In this document: piece after piece, positions 25,845-34,879 of the stretch
How positions within the stretch are numbered: position 1 is the stretch's first letter
Layout: the number at the start of each line of letters is the position of its first letter
From: Betaproteobacteria bacterium
GTDB taxonomy: Bacteria; Pseudomonadota; Gammaproteobacteria; Burkholderiales; Casimicrobiaceae
Reading direction: 5' to 3'
Assembly: GCA_016704895.1 (NCBI GenBank)
Contig: JADIZG010000021.1
Span: forward strand, 1-54,070
Length of the DNA stretch: 54,070 bases
Notes under the pieces: generated by a model
Told to the model about the DNA's origin: nothing
Seen by the model: only the letters and a program-made list of their open reading frames with translations
Databases searched by the model: none
Made by a program: the position numbers and the translations under genes

Positions 25845-26768
25845 TCAGGCCGCAGCACGTTTGCCGCGGCGCTGCGCGCGCATCCGCAGGCGACGGCGCA
25901 GCCAGATCCAGAGCCCGGTTCCCAGGAGGCCGATGACGGCGAGCGAGACGACGACGTTCATCGCCGCCGACCACGCGCCGGCGAAGTTTCCCTCGTGCCA
26001 GAGGCGCGGCCAGTTGCGCGGCATCGCCCGCGTGCCCTCGCGGCTCACCGCGTAGAGCCGGTACTCGCCCTCCTCGACGAATCGCGCCATCAGCCTGCCG
26101 CCCTGCGGCCTCAGCCAGACGAGCGACGAGAGGTCGCGGTCGCGGCCGGCGACGTCGATGCCTTCAGCGAGCGTCATCGGTGGCCCGGGCGATGCCCGCG
26201 GCGCCTCGGCCGGCGTTGCGAACGTGATGCCGGCCCACATCAGGAGCGCCGTCAGCGGCGAGAGCACGATGAGCGGCAGCAGTCCCCAGGCGAACGCCTG
26301 GTGCCACCCCGACACCGTGGCGGTGATGCGCGGCCAGCCCATGAGCGTGCCGAGGATCACGATGACGATCATCGCCCCCGTCGAGGCGACGACGAGCCAG
26401 CGCGCGTCGAGGAGCAGCATCTCGTGCAGGCCCCGCGCGATGCCGAACGCCTTCGCCAGCGGCGACGGGCCCACCCTCGCCTGTCCGCTGTCGACGTCGA
26501 CGACGGTGCCGCCGCCCCCGCCCCGGCCCGATCCCAGCGTGAGCGTGCGATCGTAGCTGCGGAAGACGACGGCGCGCGCCTGCCCTGCGGGATCGTGCGC
26601 GGCGACGAGCGTCCGGACCTTCGCGGCGTCGAGCGAACCGGGCTGGATCGCCCGCTCGACGATCCAGGGCTCGAACGAGAGCAGGAGGGCGGTCGCGAAC
26701 GCGACGAGGAGCGGCAGCGCGAAGACGATCGCGAGCCATCGATGGATCTTCCGGATCAGCAGCTTCAT
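25845..26768 (-). CDS. PepSY-associated membrane protein
   Basis: 307 residues from ATG 26768 (MKLLIRKIHRWLAIVFALPL). Four membrane helices: residues about 12-34, 130-152, 170-192 and 270-292. The first is followed by a periplasmic PepSY-like stretch (VRTLVAAHDPAGQARAVVF). RKIHRWLA and LHEMLLLDARW...LMGWPRI are typical of PepSY_TM proteins, often tied to iron/siderophore reduction. A perfect Fnr-type box lies about 100 bases upstream. The C-terminal tail is Arg-rich. Confidence 0.82.
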   Translation of the reverse strand: MKLLIRKIHRWLAIVFALPLLVAFATALLLSFEPWIVERAIQPGSLDAAKVRTLVAAHDPAGQARAVVFRSYDRTLTLGSGRGGGGGTVVDVDSGQARVGPSPLAKAFGIARGLHEMLLLDARWLVVASTGAMIVIVILGTLMGWPRITATVSGWHQAFAWGLLPLIVLSPLTALLMWAGITFATPAEAPRASPGPPMTLAEGIDVAGRDRDLSSLVWLRPQGGRLMARFVEEGEYRLYAVSREGTRAMPRNWPRLWHEGNFAGAWSAAMNVVVSLAVIGLLGTGLWIWLRRRLRMRAQRRGKRAAA

Positions 26769-26864
26769 GTCGGTCGGCTTGTGTCGTCTCACCGAACCGA
26801 CCGACCACGTCCGCACGCGCGCGTTCCCGGGAATCCGGCGGTTTGCGGCGCGCCTGCCGCGCCG

Positions 26865-26878
26865 TTGATCGAAATCAA
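26865..26878. promoter_or_regulatory. Fnr/Anr-type box upstream of the PepSY gene
   Basis: TTGATCGAAATCAA is a perfect match to the Fnr consensus TTGAT-N4-ATCAA. It sits in the 159-base gap between the pepN stop and the PepSY start, both read on the minus strand. If it acts as a class II site (-41.5), transcription of the PepSY gene would begin near 26830. Confidence 0.65.
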
Positions 26879-26927
26879 TTCCGGGCCCTCGGGCGTCGCC
26901 TCCGGGCGGCGATCGACGTCGCCTCGC

Positions 26928-29588
26928 TCAATCCGCCAGGCTGCGCGTCACGATCTCGGTGACGTCGGGCGAGAGCGCCGGCGCGGCGGCGATCCGCCTC
27001 AGCTCGACCGCGACGCGCCCGCGCCGCGGCTCGGGAAGGCGCTTCCACAGCTCGAACGCGCCGGCGACGCGGGCGGCGAGCTGCGGGTTCAGCCCGTCGA
27101 GCGCGAGCACCTGGTCGGCGACGAACGCGTAGCCGGAACCGTCCGCCGCGTGGAAGCGCGCGAAGTTGGCGAGCGCGAACGCGCCGACGAGCGAGCGGAC
27201 GCGGTTCGGGTTCCTCGCGTTGTAGCCCGGATGCGAGAGCAGCGACCGCACGCGCCGGAGCGTGTCCGCGCGCCGGCTCGTCGCCTCGAGCGCGAACCAC
27301 TTGTCGAGCACGAGCGGCTCGCCGTGCCAGCGCGCCTCGAAGCGCGCGAAGAGCTCGTCCCGCTCGTCGGAGGTCGTGTCGGCCAGCGCGCCGAGCGCGC
27401 CGATCGAGTCGGTCATGTTGTCGGCGGCGTCGAACTGGGCGACCGCGAGCGCGCGGCCCTCGGCGTCGCCGCGCTCGGCGAGGTAGCGCAGGCAGACGTT
27501 GGCGAGGCGGCGCTTCGCGACCTGCGACGGCACGGGCGCGTAGGGACCGGCGCGACGCTGCGCGGCGTACGTGCGCTCGAACGGCCCGGGCAGCGCGCGC
27601 GCGAGCTCGCGCACGACGAACGCGCGCGCGTGGTCGATGCCGTCGACGTCGATGACCGCGTCCTGCGAGCCGACGTAGGTCGGGTCGGGGGGGGTGAGCG
27701 CGAGCGCGATCAGCGCCGGGTCGCTCGTCGGGTCGTCGAGCAGCGCGGCGACGACGCGCAGGAGCCCGTCGGGCAGCGCGGACGGGCGGCCGGCGCGGTG
27801 CGCGGCGGCGATGGCGCGGATCGCGAGCGCGAAGGTCCGCTGGGCGGCGTCCCACCGCGAGTACGGGTCGCTGTCGTGCGACGCGAGGAGCGCGAGCTCG
27901 TCGTCGGTGTAGTCGAACTCGACGCGGACCGGCGCCGAGTAGCCGCGCGCGAGCGAAGGCACCGGTGCGCGGGGAACGTCGACGAACGTGTACGCCTGCG
28001 ACGGCGCGTCGAAGTCCAGGACGCGCGTCATCGCGTTCTCGCCCGGAGCGCCGGCGAGCGTGAGGGCGATGTCGCGCCCGTCGGGCCCGACGAGCCCGAC
28101 CGCGAACGGGATGTGGAACGGGAGCTTCGTCGGCTGCCCGGGCGTGGGATCCGTGCGCTGCGCGAGCTCGAGCGTATAGGTCCGCGCCGCGGCGTCGTAG
28201 TGACCGCGCGCGGTCACGACGGGCGTGCCCGCCTGCGAGTACCAGCGCCGGAACTGCCCGAGGTCGACGCCCGACGCGTCCGACATCGCCTGCACGAAGT
28301 CGTCGCAGGTCACCGCCTGGCCGTCGTGCCGCTCGAAATAGAGATCCATGCCGCGCCTGAAGCGCTCGGGCCCCAGGAGCGCGTGCTGCATGCGGATCAC
28401 CTCGGCGCCCTTCTCGTAGACGGTCGCCGTGTAGAAGTTGTTGATCTCCTGGTACTCGTCGGGCCGCACCGGGTGCGCCATCGGGCCGGCGTCCTCGGGC
28501 ATCTGCAGGCGCCGCAGGTTCTGGACCGAGGCGATGCGCTCGACCGCGTGCGACCCGCAGTCGCCCGAGAACGCCTGGTCGCGGAAGACCGTGAGCCCTT
28601 CCTTGAGCGAGAGCTGGAACCAGTCGCGGCAGGTCACGCGGTTCCCGGTCCAGTTGTGGAAGTACTCGTGGCCGATCACCGCCTCGATCGCGCCGTAGTC
28701 GTCGTCGGTCGCGGACTCCGGGTCGGCGAGCAGCAGCCGGCTGTTGAAGATGTTGAGCCCCTTGTTCTCCATCGCGCCGAAGTTGAAGTCGTCGGCGCAG
28801 AAGATCATGAAGCGGTCGAGGTCGTACTCGCGCCCGAACTTCTCCTCGTCCCAGCGCATCGCGCGCTTGAGCGATTCCATCGCCCAGTGGCAGCGCGGGA
28901 TGTTGGCGGGCGTCGAGTGGATCGACAGGTGCACGCGGCGGCCCGACATCGTCGTGTAGCTGTCGTCGAGCGAGTGGAGGTCGCCCGCGACGAGCGCGAA
29001 CAGGTACGAGGGCTTGGGAAACGGGTCGTGCCAGGTCGCGAAATGCCTCCCGTCCGGGAGGCCGCCCGTCGCGACCAGGTTGCCGTTGGACAGCAGCACC
29101 GGGAAGCGGTCGCGGTCGGCGCGCAGCGTGACGGTGTAGGTCGCGAGCACGTCGGGGCGGTCCGGGAAGTACGTGATGCGCCGGAAGCCCTCGGCCTCGC
29201 ACTGCGTGCAGAACACGCCCGACGAGACGTAGAGGCCCTCCAGCGCGACGTTGCGCTCCGGTGCGGTGCGCGAACGCACGACGAGCGTCCCGGCGTCCGG
29301 CGCGTCCGGAATCGTGAGCCCCGCGGTCGTCACGATCGCCTCCGCCGGCGAGAGCGCGCGGCCGCCGAGCTCGACGCGGACGATCTCCTGCTGCTCGCCG
29401 TCGAGGACGAGCGGTGCGCGGCGGTCCTCGGGGGCGGCGGCCGGGTTGCGCCGGAAGGCGAGCGTCGCCTTCACCTCGGTCGCGGCGGGCTCGAGGTCGA
29501 ACTCCAGCGCGACGCGGTCGACGAGGAACGCGGGCGGGCGGTAGTCGAGGCGGCGCTTGATGGCCGCGGGGCCGTCACGGGGCGGCAT
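26928..29588 (-). CDS. pepN: Aminopeptidase N
   Basis: 886 residues, the full length of the M1 metallopeptidase PepN, which removes N-terminal residues from peptides in the cytoplasm. GAMEN is at residues 271-275, HEYFHNWTGNRVT gives the zinc ligands His307 and His311 with catalytic Glu308, and the third ligand is Glu330. A long C-terminal helical domain follows. The FKBP gene lies upstream, 108 bases away on the same strand. Confidence 0.97.
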   Translation of the reverse strand: MPPRDGPAAIKRRLDYRPPAFLVDRVALEFDLEPAATEVKATLAFRRNPAAAPEDRRAPLVLDGEQQEIVRVELGGRALSPAEAIVTTAGLTIPDAPDAGTLVVRSRTAPERNVALEGLYVSSGVFCTQCEAEGFRRITYFPDRPDVLATYTVTLRADRDRFPVLLSNGNLVATGGLPDGRHFATWHDPFPKPSYLFALVAGDLHSLDDSYTTMSGRRVHLSIHSTPANIPRCHWAMESLKRAMRWDEEKFGREYDLDRFMIFCADDFNFGAMENKGLNIFNSRLLLADPESATDDDYGAIEAVIGHEYFHNWTGNRVTCRDWFQLSLKEGLTVFRDQAFSGDCGSHAVERIASVQNLRRLQMPEDAGPMAHPVRPDEYQEINNFYTATVYEKGAEVIRMQHALLGPERFRRGMDLYFERHDGQAVTCDDFVQAMSDASGVDLGQFRRWYSQAGTPVVTARGHYDAAARTYTLELAQRTDPTPGQPTKLPFHIPFAVGLVGPDGRDIALTLAGAPGENAMTRVLDFDAPSQAYTFVDVPRAPVPSLARGYSAPVRVEFDYTDDELALLASHDSDPYSRWDAAQRTFALAIRAIAAAHRAGRPSALPDGLLRVVAALLDDPTSDPALIALALTPPDPTYVGSQDAVIDVDGIDHARAFVVRELARALPGPFERTYAAQRRAGPYAPVPSQVAKRRLANVCLRYLAERGDAEGRALAVAQFDAADNMTDSIGALGALADTTSDERDELFARFEARWHGEPLVLDKWFALEATSRRADTLRRVRSLLSHPGYNARNPNRVRSLVGAFALANFARFHAADGSGYAFVADQVLALDGLNPQLAARVAGAFELWKRLPEPRRGRVAVELRRIAAAPALSPDVTEIVTRSLAD

Positions 29589-29696
29589 CGGGATGGGCTT
29601 TCCTGGCGTGTCGCGTTCGGCCGGCGCTCGCCGCCTCCTCTGTTCCGGGGAGGCGGGTCGCTCCGCTGGACGGCGATCATGGTCGAACGCTGCCGT

Positions 29697-30167
29697 TCAG
29701 CGGACCTCGAGCAACTCGACGTCGAAGACGAGCGCCGCGTTGGGCGGGATGACCCCACCCGCGCCGCGCGCACCGTAACCCATGTCCGCCGGGATGATCA
29801 GCGTGCGCTTGCCCCCGATCTTCATGCCCGCGACGCCCTCGTCCCAGCCGCGGATCACCTGCCCCTGGCCCAGCGAGAACCCGAACGGGTCGCGGCGGTC
29901 GAGCGAGGAATCGAACTTCTTGCCCTTGCCTTCGGTCTGCCCCGGATCGTAGAGCCAGCCCGTGTAGTGGACGATCACCGTCTTCCCCTTGACGGCTTCC
30001 GCGCCAGACCCTTGTTTCGTATCGATTTTCTTGAGTGTGCTCACGGTGGCATCCATCTTGCTGACTCCTGGCATGGGGGAAGGGGCGGGGCTCTGGGCGA
30101 CGGCGGATGGCGCGAAGGCCGACGCGAGGACGATGAAAGCGAGGACGTGGAGGATCGATCGAGCCAT
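29697..30167 (-). CDS. FKBP-type peptidyl-prolyl cis-trans isomerase, exported
   Basis: 156 residues. The signal peptide is MARSILHVLAFIVLASAF...AVA, cut near residue 25, so it is periplasmic. One FKBP domain: TVIVHYTGWLYD, GKKFDSSLDRRDPFGFSLG, VIRGWDEGVAGMKIGGKRTL, IPADMGYGARGAGGVIPPNA, LVFDVELLEV. All hallmark positions of an active prolyl isomerase are kept. It assists folding of exported proteins. Divergent from the 562-residue unknown gene. Confidence 0.93.
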   Translation of the reverse strand: MARSILHVLAFIVLASAFAPSAVAQSPAPSPMPGVSKMDATVSTLKKIDTKQGSGAEAVKGKTVIVHYTGWLYDPGQTEGKGKKFDSSLDRRDPFGFSLGQGQVIRGWDEGVAGMKIGGKRTLIIPADMGYGARGAGGVIPPNAALVFDVELLEVR

Positions 30168-30285
30168 AAACGGGGTCCGTTGGGAGGGCGGTCGGTGCCA
30201 AGCGACGGCGGAACGCTTGGCCTGTGCCATCGCGCCGGCCCGTCGCGGGGGGTCGCCATTGTATCGAACCGCCGCTGCCGGTCTT

Positions 30286-30314
30286 TTGCGCGTGACATCG
30301 AAATCGTCTATAAA
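30286..30314 (+). promoter_or_regulatory. Sigma-70-type promoter for the 562-residue unknown gene
   Basis: TTGCGC and TATAAA are separated by 17 bases, predicting transcription from about 30321, 75 bases before the start codon. This is the best -35/-10 pair I saw in the window. Confidence 0.65.
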
Positions 30315-30395
30315 TCGGGATTCGCCTGCCGGCCGTCCCCGGGCAATCGCCTCCGGGGCGCGCGGAATGCGCCCGGCCCGGCGCCGACTTCCCCC

Positions 30396-32084
30396 ATGTT
30401 CGAATTCCTGACCACGAGCAAGGACACGACCGACCCGCTGGCGTCGGCCAAGTCCGTTTCGGTCTGGCTGCGCCAGCTGCCGGCGCTCGACGTCATCGGC
30501 CGGCAGCAGCACGTCATGCGCGCCTTCGACGGCATGCGCCTGTCGCGCAAGCCGATCGACCCCGCGCGAGTCCAGGCGATCCAGTTCCTCGACGCCGCGC
30601 TCGGCACCGACCGGCGCCAGCTCATCAAGCAGTACGTCGAGAACGCCGAGACCGGCCCCAAGCTCGCCGAGCGCCTTTGGCAGGCGATCTACGAGATGGC
30701 GCAGGGATTCATGCACGCCTACCAGGCCTCGCTCGAGGAGGGACTCTCGCAGCAGGGGAACGCTCGCTGGAAGCCGCTGATCCCGCTGCTGTTCACGCGG
30801 CACACGCACTACGCGGGCACCGACGCGAAGCTGCGCGTCTTCCGCTACGAGCGGTGGATCCCGGCGAAGTGGGCGGAGTTGCACCGTTCGTTCCTGCGCG
30901 CCACCGAGCTCGGCGTCGAGCGCGTACCGACGACGCTGACCGGCGCGGTGCCGAACGCGACGGCGTGGACGATGGAGCAGGAGTACCTGTACACGCTCCT
31001 CGTCCATCAGCTCAACACCGGCAACATGACGCCCGGCGAGCTCGACTGGGCCTGCTCGCAGCTCCGCGCGTGGAGCCGGCGGCTCGCGCTCGACGCGGTG
31101 CCGCGGTCGCCCGAGGGCTTCTTCGTCGACATCGCGGGCAGGACCGGGCTGCAGCGGCGCACCGGCAACGATTCGGGGTCGATGCTGCGCTACCTCGACA
31201 CCTCGCCGCTCGCCGACCAGATCGACCGGGCGATCGCGTCGCTGCGCCATGCCGAGTCGACCGACCTGGGGCCCGCCGGCCCGATCAACCAGCAACGCAT
31301 CGCGATCCTCGAGAAGGTGCGCCCGTCGGTGGCGCCGAACGTGCTGGCCGACCTGCGCCGCGATGCGCGCATCGCCTGCAAGGTGTCGGCGCGCGTTCGC
31401 ATCGGCCTTGCGCGCGTCTGCCACGAGCTCGGGGCGAAGGACGTCGGCGACGGGGCGCCCGAGGGCGGCGGCGAGCAGATCGAGGTCTATGCGGTGGCGG
31501 ACACGCCGCGGGCCAGGCGGCCGGCGCACGACGAGAACGACTCGCTGGTCGCGAGCCTCGCGTCGTTCTCCGACCCGATGTGGCAGGTCAAGGACCGCAG
31601 CGTCGCCGGCCTGCGCATCGCCGCCTCGGGCGGCATCGGCCAGAGCCTCGCGCTCGGCGGCCTGGTCGCGGTGCGGCAGAGCGACGTCTCCGATTGGGTG
31701 CTCGGCGTCGTGAGGCGGATGAACAAGGTCAGCAACGAGGAGGTCGAGGCGGGCGTCTCGATCATCGCCGAGCGCTTCGTGCCGGTGACGCTCCACACGA
31801 AGCGCGATCCGCGCGAGGACATGGGCTTCGTCGTCAATGGCATCGACGTGGGCACCCTCGGCGCGCGGTTCGACGGGCTCTACCTCCCGCCGCCGTCGCG
31901 TCCCGACAAGCCGCTCTCGGTCAAGACGCTGATCGTGCCGACGTCCGAATACTCGGAGGGCCGCTCCGTCGTCCTGATGACCGGCCGTTCGATCTATACG
32001 GTGGCGCTGCGCCACCTGGTCGAGCAGCGCGCCGAGTGGAGCTGGGCGACGATCCAGATTCTCGAGAAGAAGTCGCGGGTGTAG
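30396..32084 (+). CDS. Conserved protein of unknown function, 562 residues
   Basis: I recall proteins of this kind as conserved but uncharacterised in Betaproteobacteria (MFEFLTTSKDTTDPLASAKS; VMRAFDGMRLSRKPIDPARV; DAALGTDRRQLIKQYVENAE). Roughly residues 1-250 look helical. The C-terminal third is richer in beta strands (LRIAASGGIGQSLALGGLVA, SIYTVALRHLVEQRAEWSWA), and a PilZ-like c-di-GMP domain there is possible, but I could not find the RxxxR...DxSxxG pair. No signal peptide or membrane helix, so probably cytoplasmic. It has its own promoter. The repeat region 32085-32416 follows its stop. Confidence 0.75.
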   Translation: MFEFLTTSKDTTDPLASAKSVSVWLRQLPALDVIGRQQHVMRAFDGMRLSRKPIDPARVQAIQFLDAALGTDRRQLIKQYVENAETGPKLAERLWQAIYEMAQGFMHAYQASLEEGLSQQGNARWKPLIPLLFTRHTHYAGTDAKLRVFRYERWIPAKWAELHRSFLRATELGVERVPTTLTGAVPNATAWTMEQEYLYTLLVHQLNTGNMTPGELDWACSQLRAWSRRLALDAVPRSPEGFFVDIAGRTGLQRRTGNDSGSMLRYLDTSPLADQIDRAIASLRHAESTDLGPAGPINQQRIAILEKVRPSVAPNVLADLRRDARIACKVSARVRIGLARVCHELGAKDVGDGAPEGGGEQIEVYAVADTPRARRPAHDENDSLVASLASFSDPMWQVKDRSVAGLRIAASGGIGQSLALGGLVAVRQSDVSDWVLGVVRRMNKVSNEEVEAGVSIIAERFVPVTLHTKRDPREDMGFVVNGIDVGTLGARFDGLYLPPPSRPDKPLSVKTLIVPTSEYSEGRSVVLMTGRSIYTVALRHLVEQRAEWSWATIQILEKKSRV

Positions 32085-32416
32085 GTGTGATCCCCCCCGG
32101 GTGAGCGCGCGAGCCCCGCGCGCAGACGCGCCTCCCCCAGGGGGCCGCGCCCTGGGGCGGCGGGTGTGGTCCCCGAGTCCGCACCGCCGCCCGCCTCCCC
32201 GAGGGACCGCGCGGGCGGCCTCCGCGGGCGGCGCGAGGTCGCCCCCAGGCGCACCCCCGGGCGCCGCGCCGGGGCGCGATCGGATCCCCCGAGGCTCGCT
32301 TCGCGAGCGGGGGGGGGGGGGGCGGCCTCCCGAGGGGGCAGCCGCGCACCCCCGGCGGCTCGCGCCGGCGATCGGGTCGTGGCGGCCGTTCGCCGCGCGC
32401 CCGGGGGCTCGCCGGC
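32085..32416. repeat. C/G-rich palindromic intergenic repeats, no gene
   Basis: 332 bases between the convergent unknown gene and tolA. They hold degenerate copies of a palindromic unit (CCCCCGAGGCTCGCTTCGCGAGC and relatives, flanked by CCCCCAGGGGG and GGGGCGGC) and a run of fourteen G's near 32310. Related units occur at 37915-38046 and 38781-38933. No coding potential was recognised. Confidence 0.65.
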
Positions 32417-33289
32417 TCAGTCCAGCGGCCGGAACCGCAGCGTCAGCGTGCGCGAGAAGTGCTCGGCGCGATCGGGCCGCGGCAGCGGGCTCGATTTCAG
32501 GATCGCTCGCGCGACCGCGTCGTCGTAGGCCTTCACGCCGCTCGACTTCCTGAGCTGCGCGTCGAGGATCTCGCCGGTCGGCAACTGGACCACCTCGAAC
32601 ACCGCTTCGGGGTTCCCGGGCATCTCGGGCGGCAGGATCAGGTTGCCGCGGATCTTCGACTGGATGCGGCGGACCCAGTCGGCCTGCGCCGCCGCTGCCG
32701 CGGTCGCCTCGGCCTGCGCCTTCGCGCGTGCCTGCGCGTCCGCGCGCGCCTTCGCCTCGGCCTGCGCGCGCTCGCTCGCCTCGCGTTCGGCCTCCGCGCG
32801 GATCGCGTCGGTCGCACGCTGCTGGCGCTCGCGCGCGTCGGCGGCGCGCTTCTCGTCGGCCTTGCGCCTCTCGTCGGCGACCCGCTTCTCCTCGACCGCC
32901 TTCTTCTCGCGCTCGCGCTTCTCGGCCTCGGCCTTCTCGCGCTGCCTGCGCTCCTCCTGCTGCTTCGCCTTGAGCGCGAGCTCGGCTTCCTGCGGGTCGA
33001 CCCTGGGCGGCGGCGGCGGAGGAGGCGGCGGCGGCTCGACCTTCGGCTCGACCTTCGGCGCCGGCGGGGGAGGCTCGACCTTCGCCTCGGGCTCCGGCGT
33101 GCGCGATCGGACCGGCGGCGCATAGAGCTCGGCGGTGACCGGCTCGGGCGGCCGGCTCTGCCAGCGCACCGACCAGACCAGGACGCCCACGAACACGAGG
33201 TGGACGAGGATCGCGAGCACGAGCGCGAGCTTCCGCCCGGGCCGGCGGCGCCCCGTGTCGGCTTCGGGCGCGCGTCGCTCGCCTTTCAT
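32417..33289 (-). CDS. tolA: Cell-envelope protein TolA
   Basis: 290 residues from ATG 33289; GTG 33295 is an alternative. One membrane helix (LALVLAILVHLVFVGVLVWSV, about residues 21-41). A Pro/Glu/Lys stretch (PPPPPPPPPPRVDPQ) leads to a long charged Ala-rich coiled coil (about 100-200). The C-terminal TonB/TolA-like domain contains IRGNLILPPEMPGNPEAVFEV and RKSSGVKAYDDAVARAI. It links the inner-membrane TolQR motor to Pal at the outer membrane, driving constriction at division. tolB and pal, normally next, are not here. Confidence 0.95.
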   Translation of the reverse strand: MKGERRAPEADTGRRRPGRKLALVLAILVHLVFVGVLVWSVRWQSRPPEPVTAELYAPPVRSRTPEPEAKVEPPPPAPKVEPKVEPPPPPPPPPPRVDPQEAELALKAKQQEERRQREKAEAEKREREKKAVEEKRVADERRKADEKRAADARERQQRATDAIRAEAEREASERAQAEAKARADAQARAKAQAEATAAAAAQADWVRRIQSKIRGNLILPPEMPGNPEAVFEVVQLPTGEILDAQLRKSSGVKAYDDAVARAILKSSPLPRPDRAEHFSRTLTLRFRPLD

Positions 33290-33296
33290 GTGCACG

Positions 33297-33710
33297 CTAC
33301 TGCGACGCCCGCGCGAGCAGGCCGACCTTGCGCACGCCGTTGCGCTGGAGGAGGTCGAGCACCGCGAGCACGTCCTCGTAGCGCGCCGACTTGTCCGCGG
33401 CGATCACGACGCCCTGCTCCGGCGCGCGCGCCTGCTTGGCCGCGACGCGCGCGACGAGCTCGTCGCGCGACACCTTCACGGCGGGCGAGCCGGCGGCGCC
33501 CTGGTCGCGCAGCCACAGCGAGTGGTCGGCGCGCAGCGTCACCTCGAGCGGCGCGACCGGCACCGTGAGCCGGGTGCCCACCGACGGCAGCGAGATCTCG
33601 CCCGGCGTGATCAGCGGCGCCGTGACCATGAAGATCACGAGCAGCACCAGCATCACGTCGATGTAGGGAACGACGTTGATCTGGCTCATCGACTTGCGCT
33701 GGCGGCGCAC
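33297..33710 (-). CDS. tolR: Biopolymer transport protein TolR
   Basis: 137 residues of the ExbD/TolR family. One N-terminal membrane helix (INVVPYIDVMLVLLVIFMVT) carries the proton-path Asp, followed by a periplasmic domain ending LLQRNGVRKVGLLARASQ. It works with TolQ as a proton-driven motor. It sits between tolQ (15 bases) and tolA (7 bases). Confidence 0.95.
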   Translation of the reverse strand: MRRQRKSMSQINVVPYIDVMLVLLVIFMVTAPLITPGEISLPSVGTRLTVPVAPLEVTLRADHSLWLRDQGAAGSPAVKVSRDELVARVAAKQARAPEQGVVIAADKSARYEDVLAVLDLLQRNGVRKVGLLARASQ

Positions 33711-33725
33711 GCGGGCTCCCGGTCC

Positions 33726-34394
33726 TCAGCCCTGCCGCTGCAGGATGTTCGAGAACTCCTCGATGAAGGTCTCGTAGCGCGTCGCGAGGCGGTCCACGTC
33801 GTGCGTGTAGCGGTTGTACGCGACGACCGCGGGGATCGCGGCGAACAGCCCCATCGCGGTCGCGACGAGCGCCTCGGCGATGCCGGGCGCGACCTGCGCC
33901 AGCGTCGCCTGCGCGACGTTCGCGAGGCCGCGGAACGCGTTCATGATCCCCCACACGGTGCCGAACAGGCCGACGTAGGGCGACACCGAGCCGACGCTCG
34001 CGAGGCCCGACAGATGCGCCTCGAGCGCGTCGATCTCGCGCTGGTACGCGGCGCGCATCGCGCGGCGCGCGGCGTCGAGCGTCAGCGTCGACGAGGATCC
34101 CTGCCGCCGGTGCTTCGAGTACTCGCGGAAGCCCGCCGAGAAGATGTGCTCGAGGCCCCCGCCGCTGCGCGACGGCGCTGCCTTCTGGAAGAGCTCGGCG
34201 AGGTCGCCTCCCTTCCAGAACTCGTCCTCGAACCGGTCGGCTTCGCGCTTCGCGGCCGAGAGCTGGAACATCTTCTGGAAGATCTGCCACCAGCTCCACA
34301 GCGACAGCACGGCGAGCAGCGCCATGACCGCCTGCACGATGAACGACGCGTTCGTCACCATCGCGACGAACGACAGGTCGGCGTGGACGTTCAA
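33726..34394 (-). CDS. tolQ: Proton channel protein TolQ
   Basis: 222 residues from TTG 34394, which overlaps the ybgC stop (TTGA) and has GGAGG seven bases before it. Three membrane helices: NASFIVQAVMALLAVLSLWSW, then YVGLFGTVWGIMNAF and AEALVATAMGLFAAIPAVVAY. This is the MotA/ExbB/TolQ motor subunit of the inner membrane. Confidence 0.95.
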   Translation of the reverse strand: MNVHADLSFVAMVTNASFIVQAVMALLAVLSLWSWWQIFQKMFQLSAAKREADRFEDEFWKGGDLAELFQKAAPSRSGGGLEHIFSAGFREYSKHRRQGSSSTLTLDAARRAMRAAYQREIDALEAHLSGLASVGSVSPYVGLFGTVWGIMNAFRGLANVAQATLAQVAPGIAEALVATAMGLFAAIPAVVAYNRYTHDVDRLATRYETFIEEFSNILQRQG

Positions 34395-34879
34395 AGGGAG
34401 GCCTCCATCAGGCGGGCGAGCTCGGGGGGCACGCGGGCGGGCGCCCAGCCGTCGCGCGCGAGACAGGCCAGCCGCACGCGGCCCTCGACGAGCACCTCGC
34501 GGCCCCGGCGCACGCTCTGGTGCGCGACCATCTGCGCGCGTCCGACCGGCTCGAACGCGACGGTCGCCTCGAGGCGGTCGCCCAGCCTGGCGGCGCCGCG
34601 GAAATCGATCTCGGCCCGGGTCACGACGAATACGACGCCGTGCACGCGCTCGAGTTCCGCGAGCGGGAGTCCGTGGGCATCGAGCCACTCGGTGCGGGCC
34701 CGCTCCATGAACTTGAGGTAGTTCGCGTAGTAGACGACGCCGGCCGCGTCGGTGTCCTCGTAGTAGACGCGAACCGGGAACGCGAAGGTCGTCGAGCCGA
34801 TGGGGACCCCCTTCCTGCCGGACGCCGTTCCCTCCGACGGGAACGCGGCCTCGCTCGTGCGGCCGGGCGGGGCGCTCAT
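34391..34879 (-). CDS. ybgC: Acyl-CoA thioesterase YbgC, Tol-Pal associated
   Basis: 162 residues of the hot-dog fold. The active-site region is VYYEDTDAAGVVYYANYLKF with catalytic Asp, then MERARTEWL. The N-terminal 30 residues are not conserved; the start at 34879 is chosen for its ATGA overlap with ruvB, though a later start nearer the hot-dog domain is possible. It hydrolyses short acyl-CoA thioesters and is usually the first gene of the tol operon. Confidence 0.93.
   Translation of the reverse strand: MSAPPGRTSEAAFPSEGTASGRKGVPIGSTTFAFPVRVYYEDTDAAGVVYYANYLKFMERARTEWLDAHGLPLAELERVHGVVFVVTRAEIDFRGAARLGDRLEATVAFEPVGRAQMVAHQSVRRGREVLVEGRVRLACLARDGWAPARVPPELARLMEASL

Noticed and set aside
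25995..32084. A giant plus-strand open frame of about 2029 codons antisense to pepN and the FKBP gene
   Set aside because: Only its last 562 codons are a real gene. The rest is Arg/Val/Asp-rich antisense shadow caused by high GC at third positions of pepN on the other strand.
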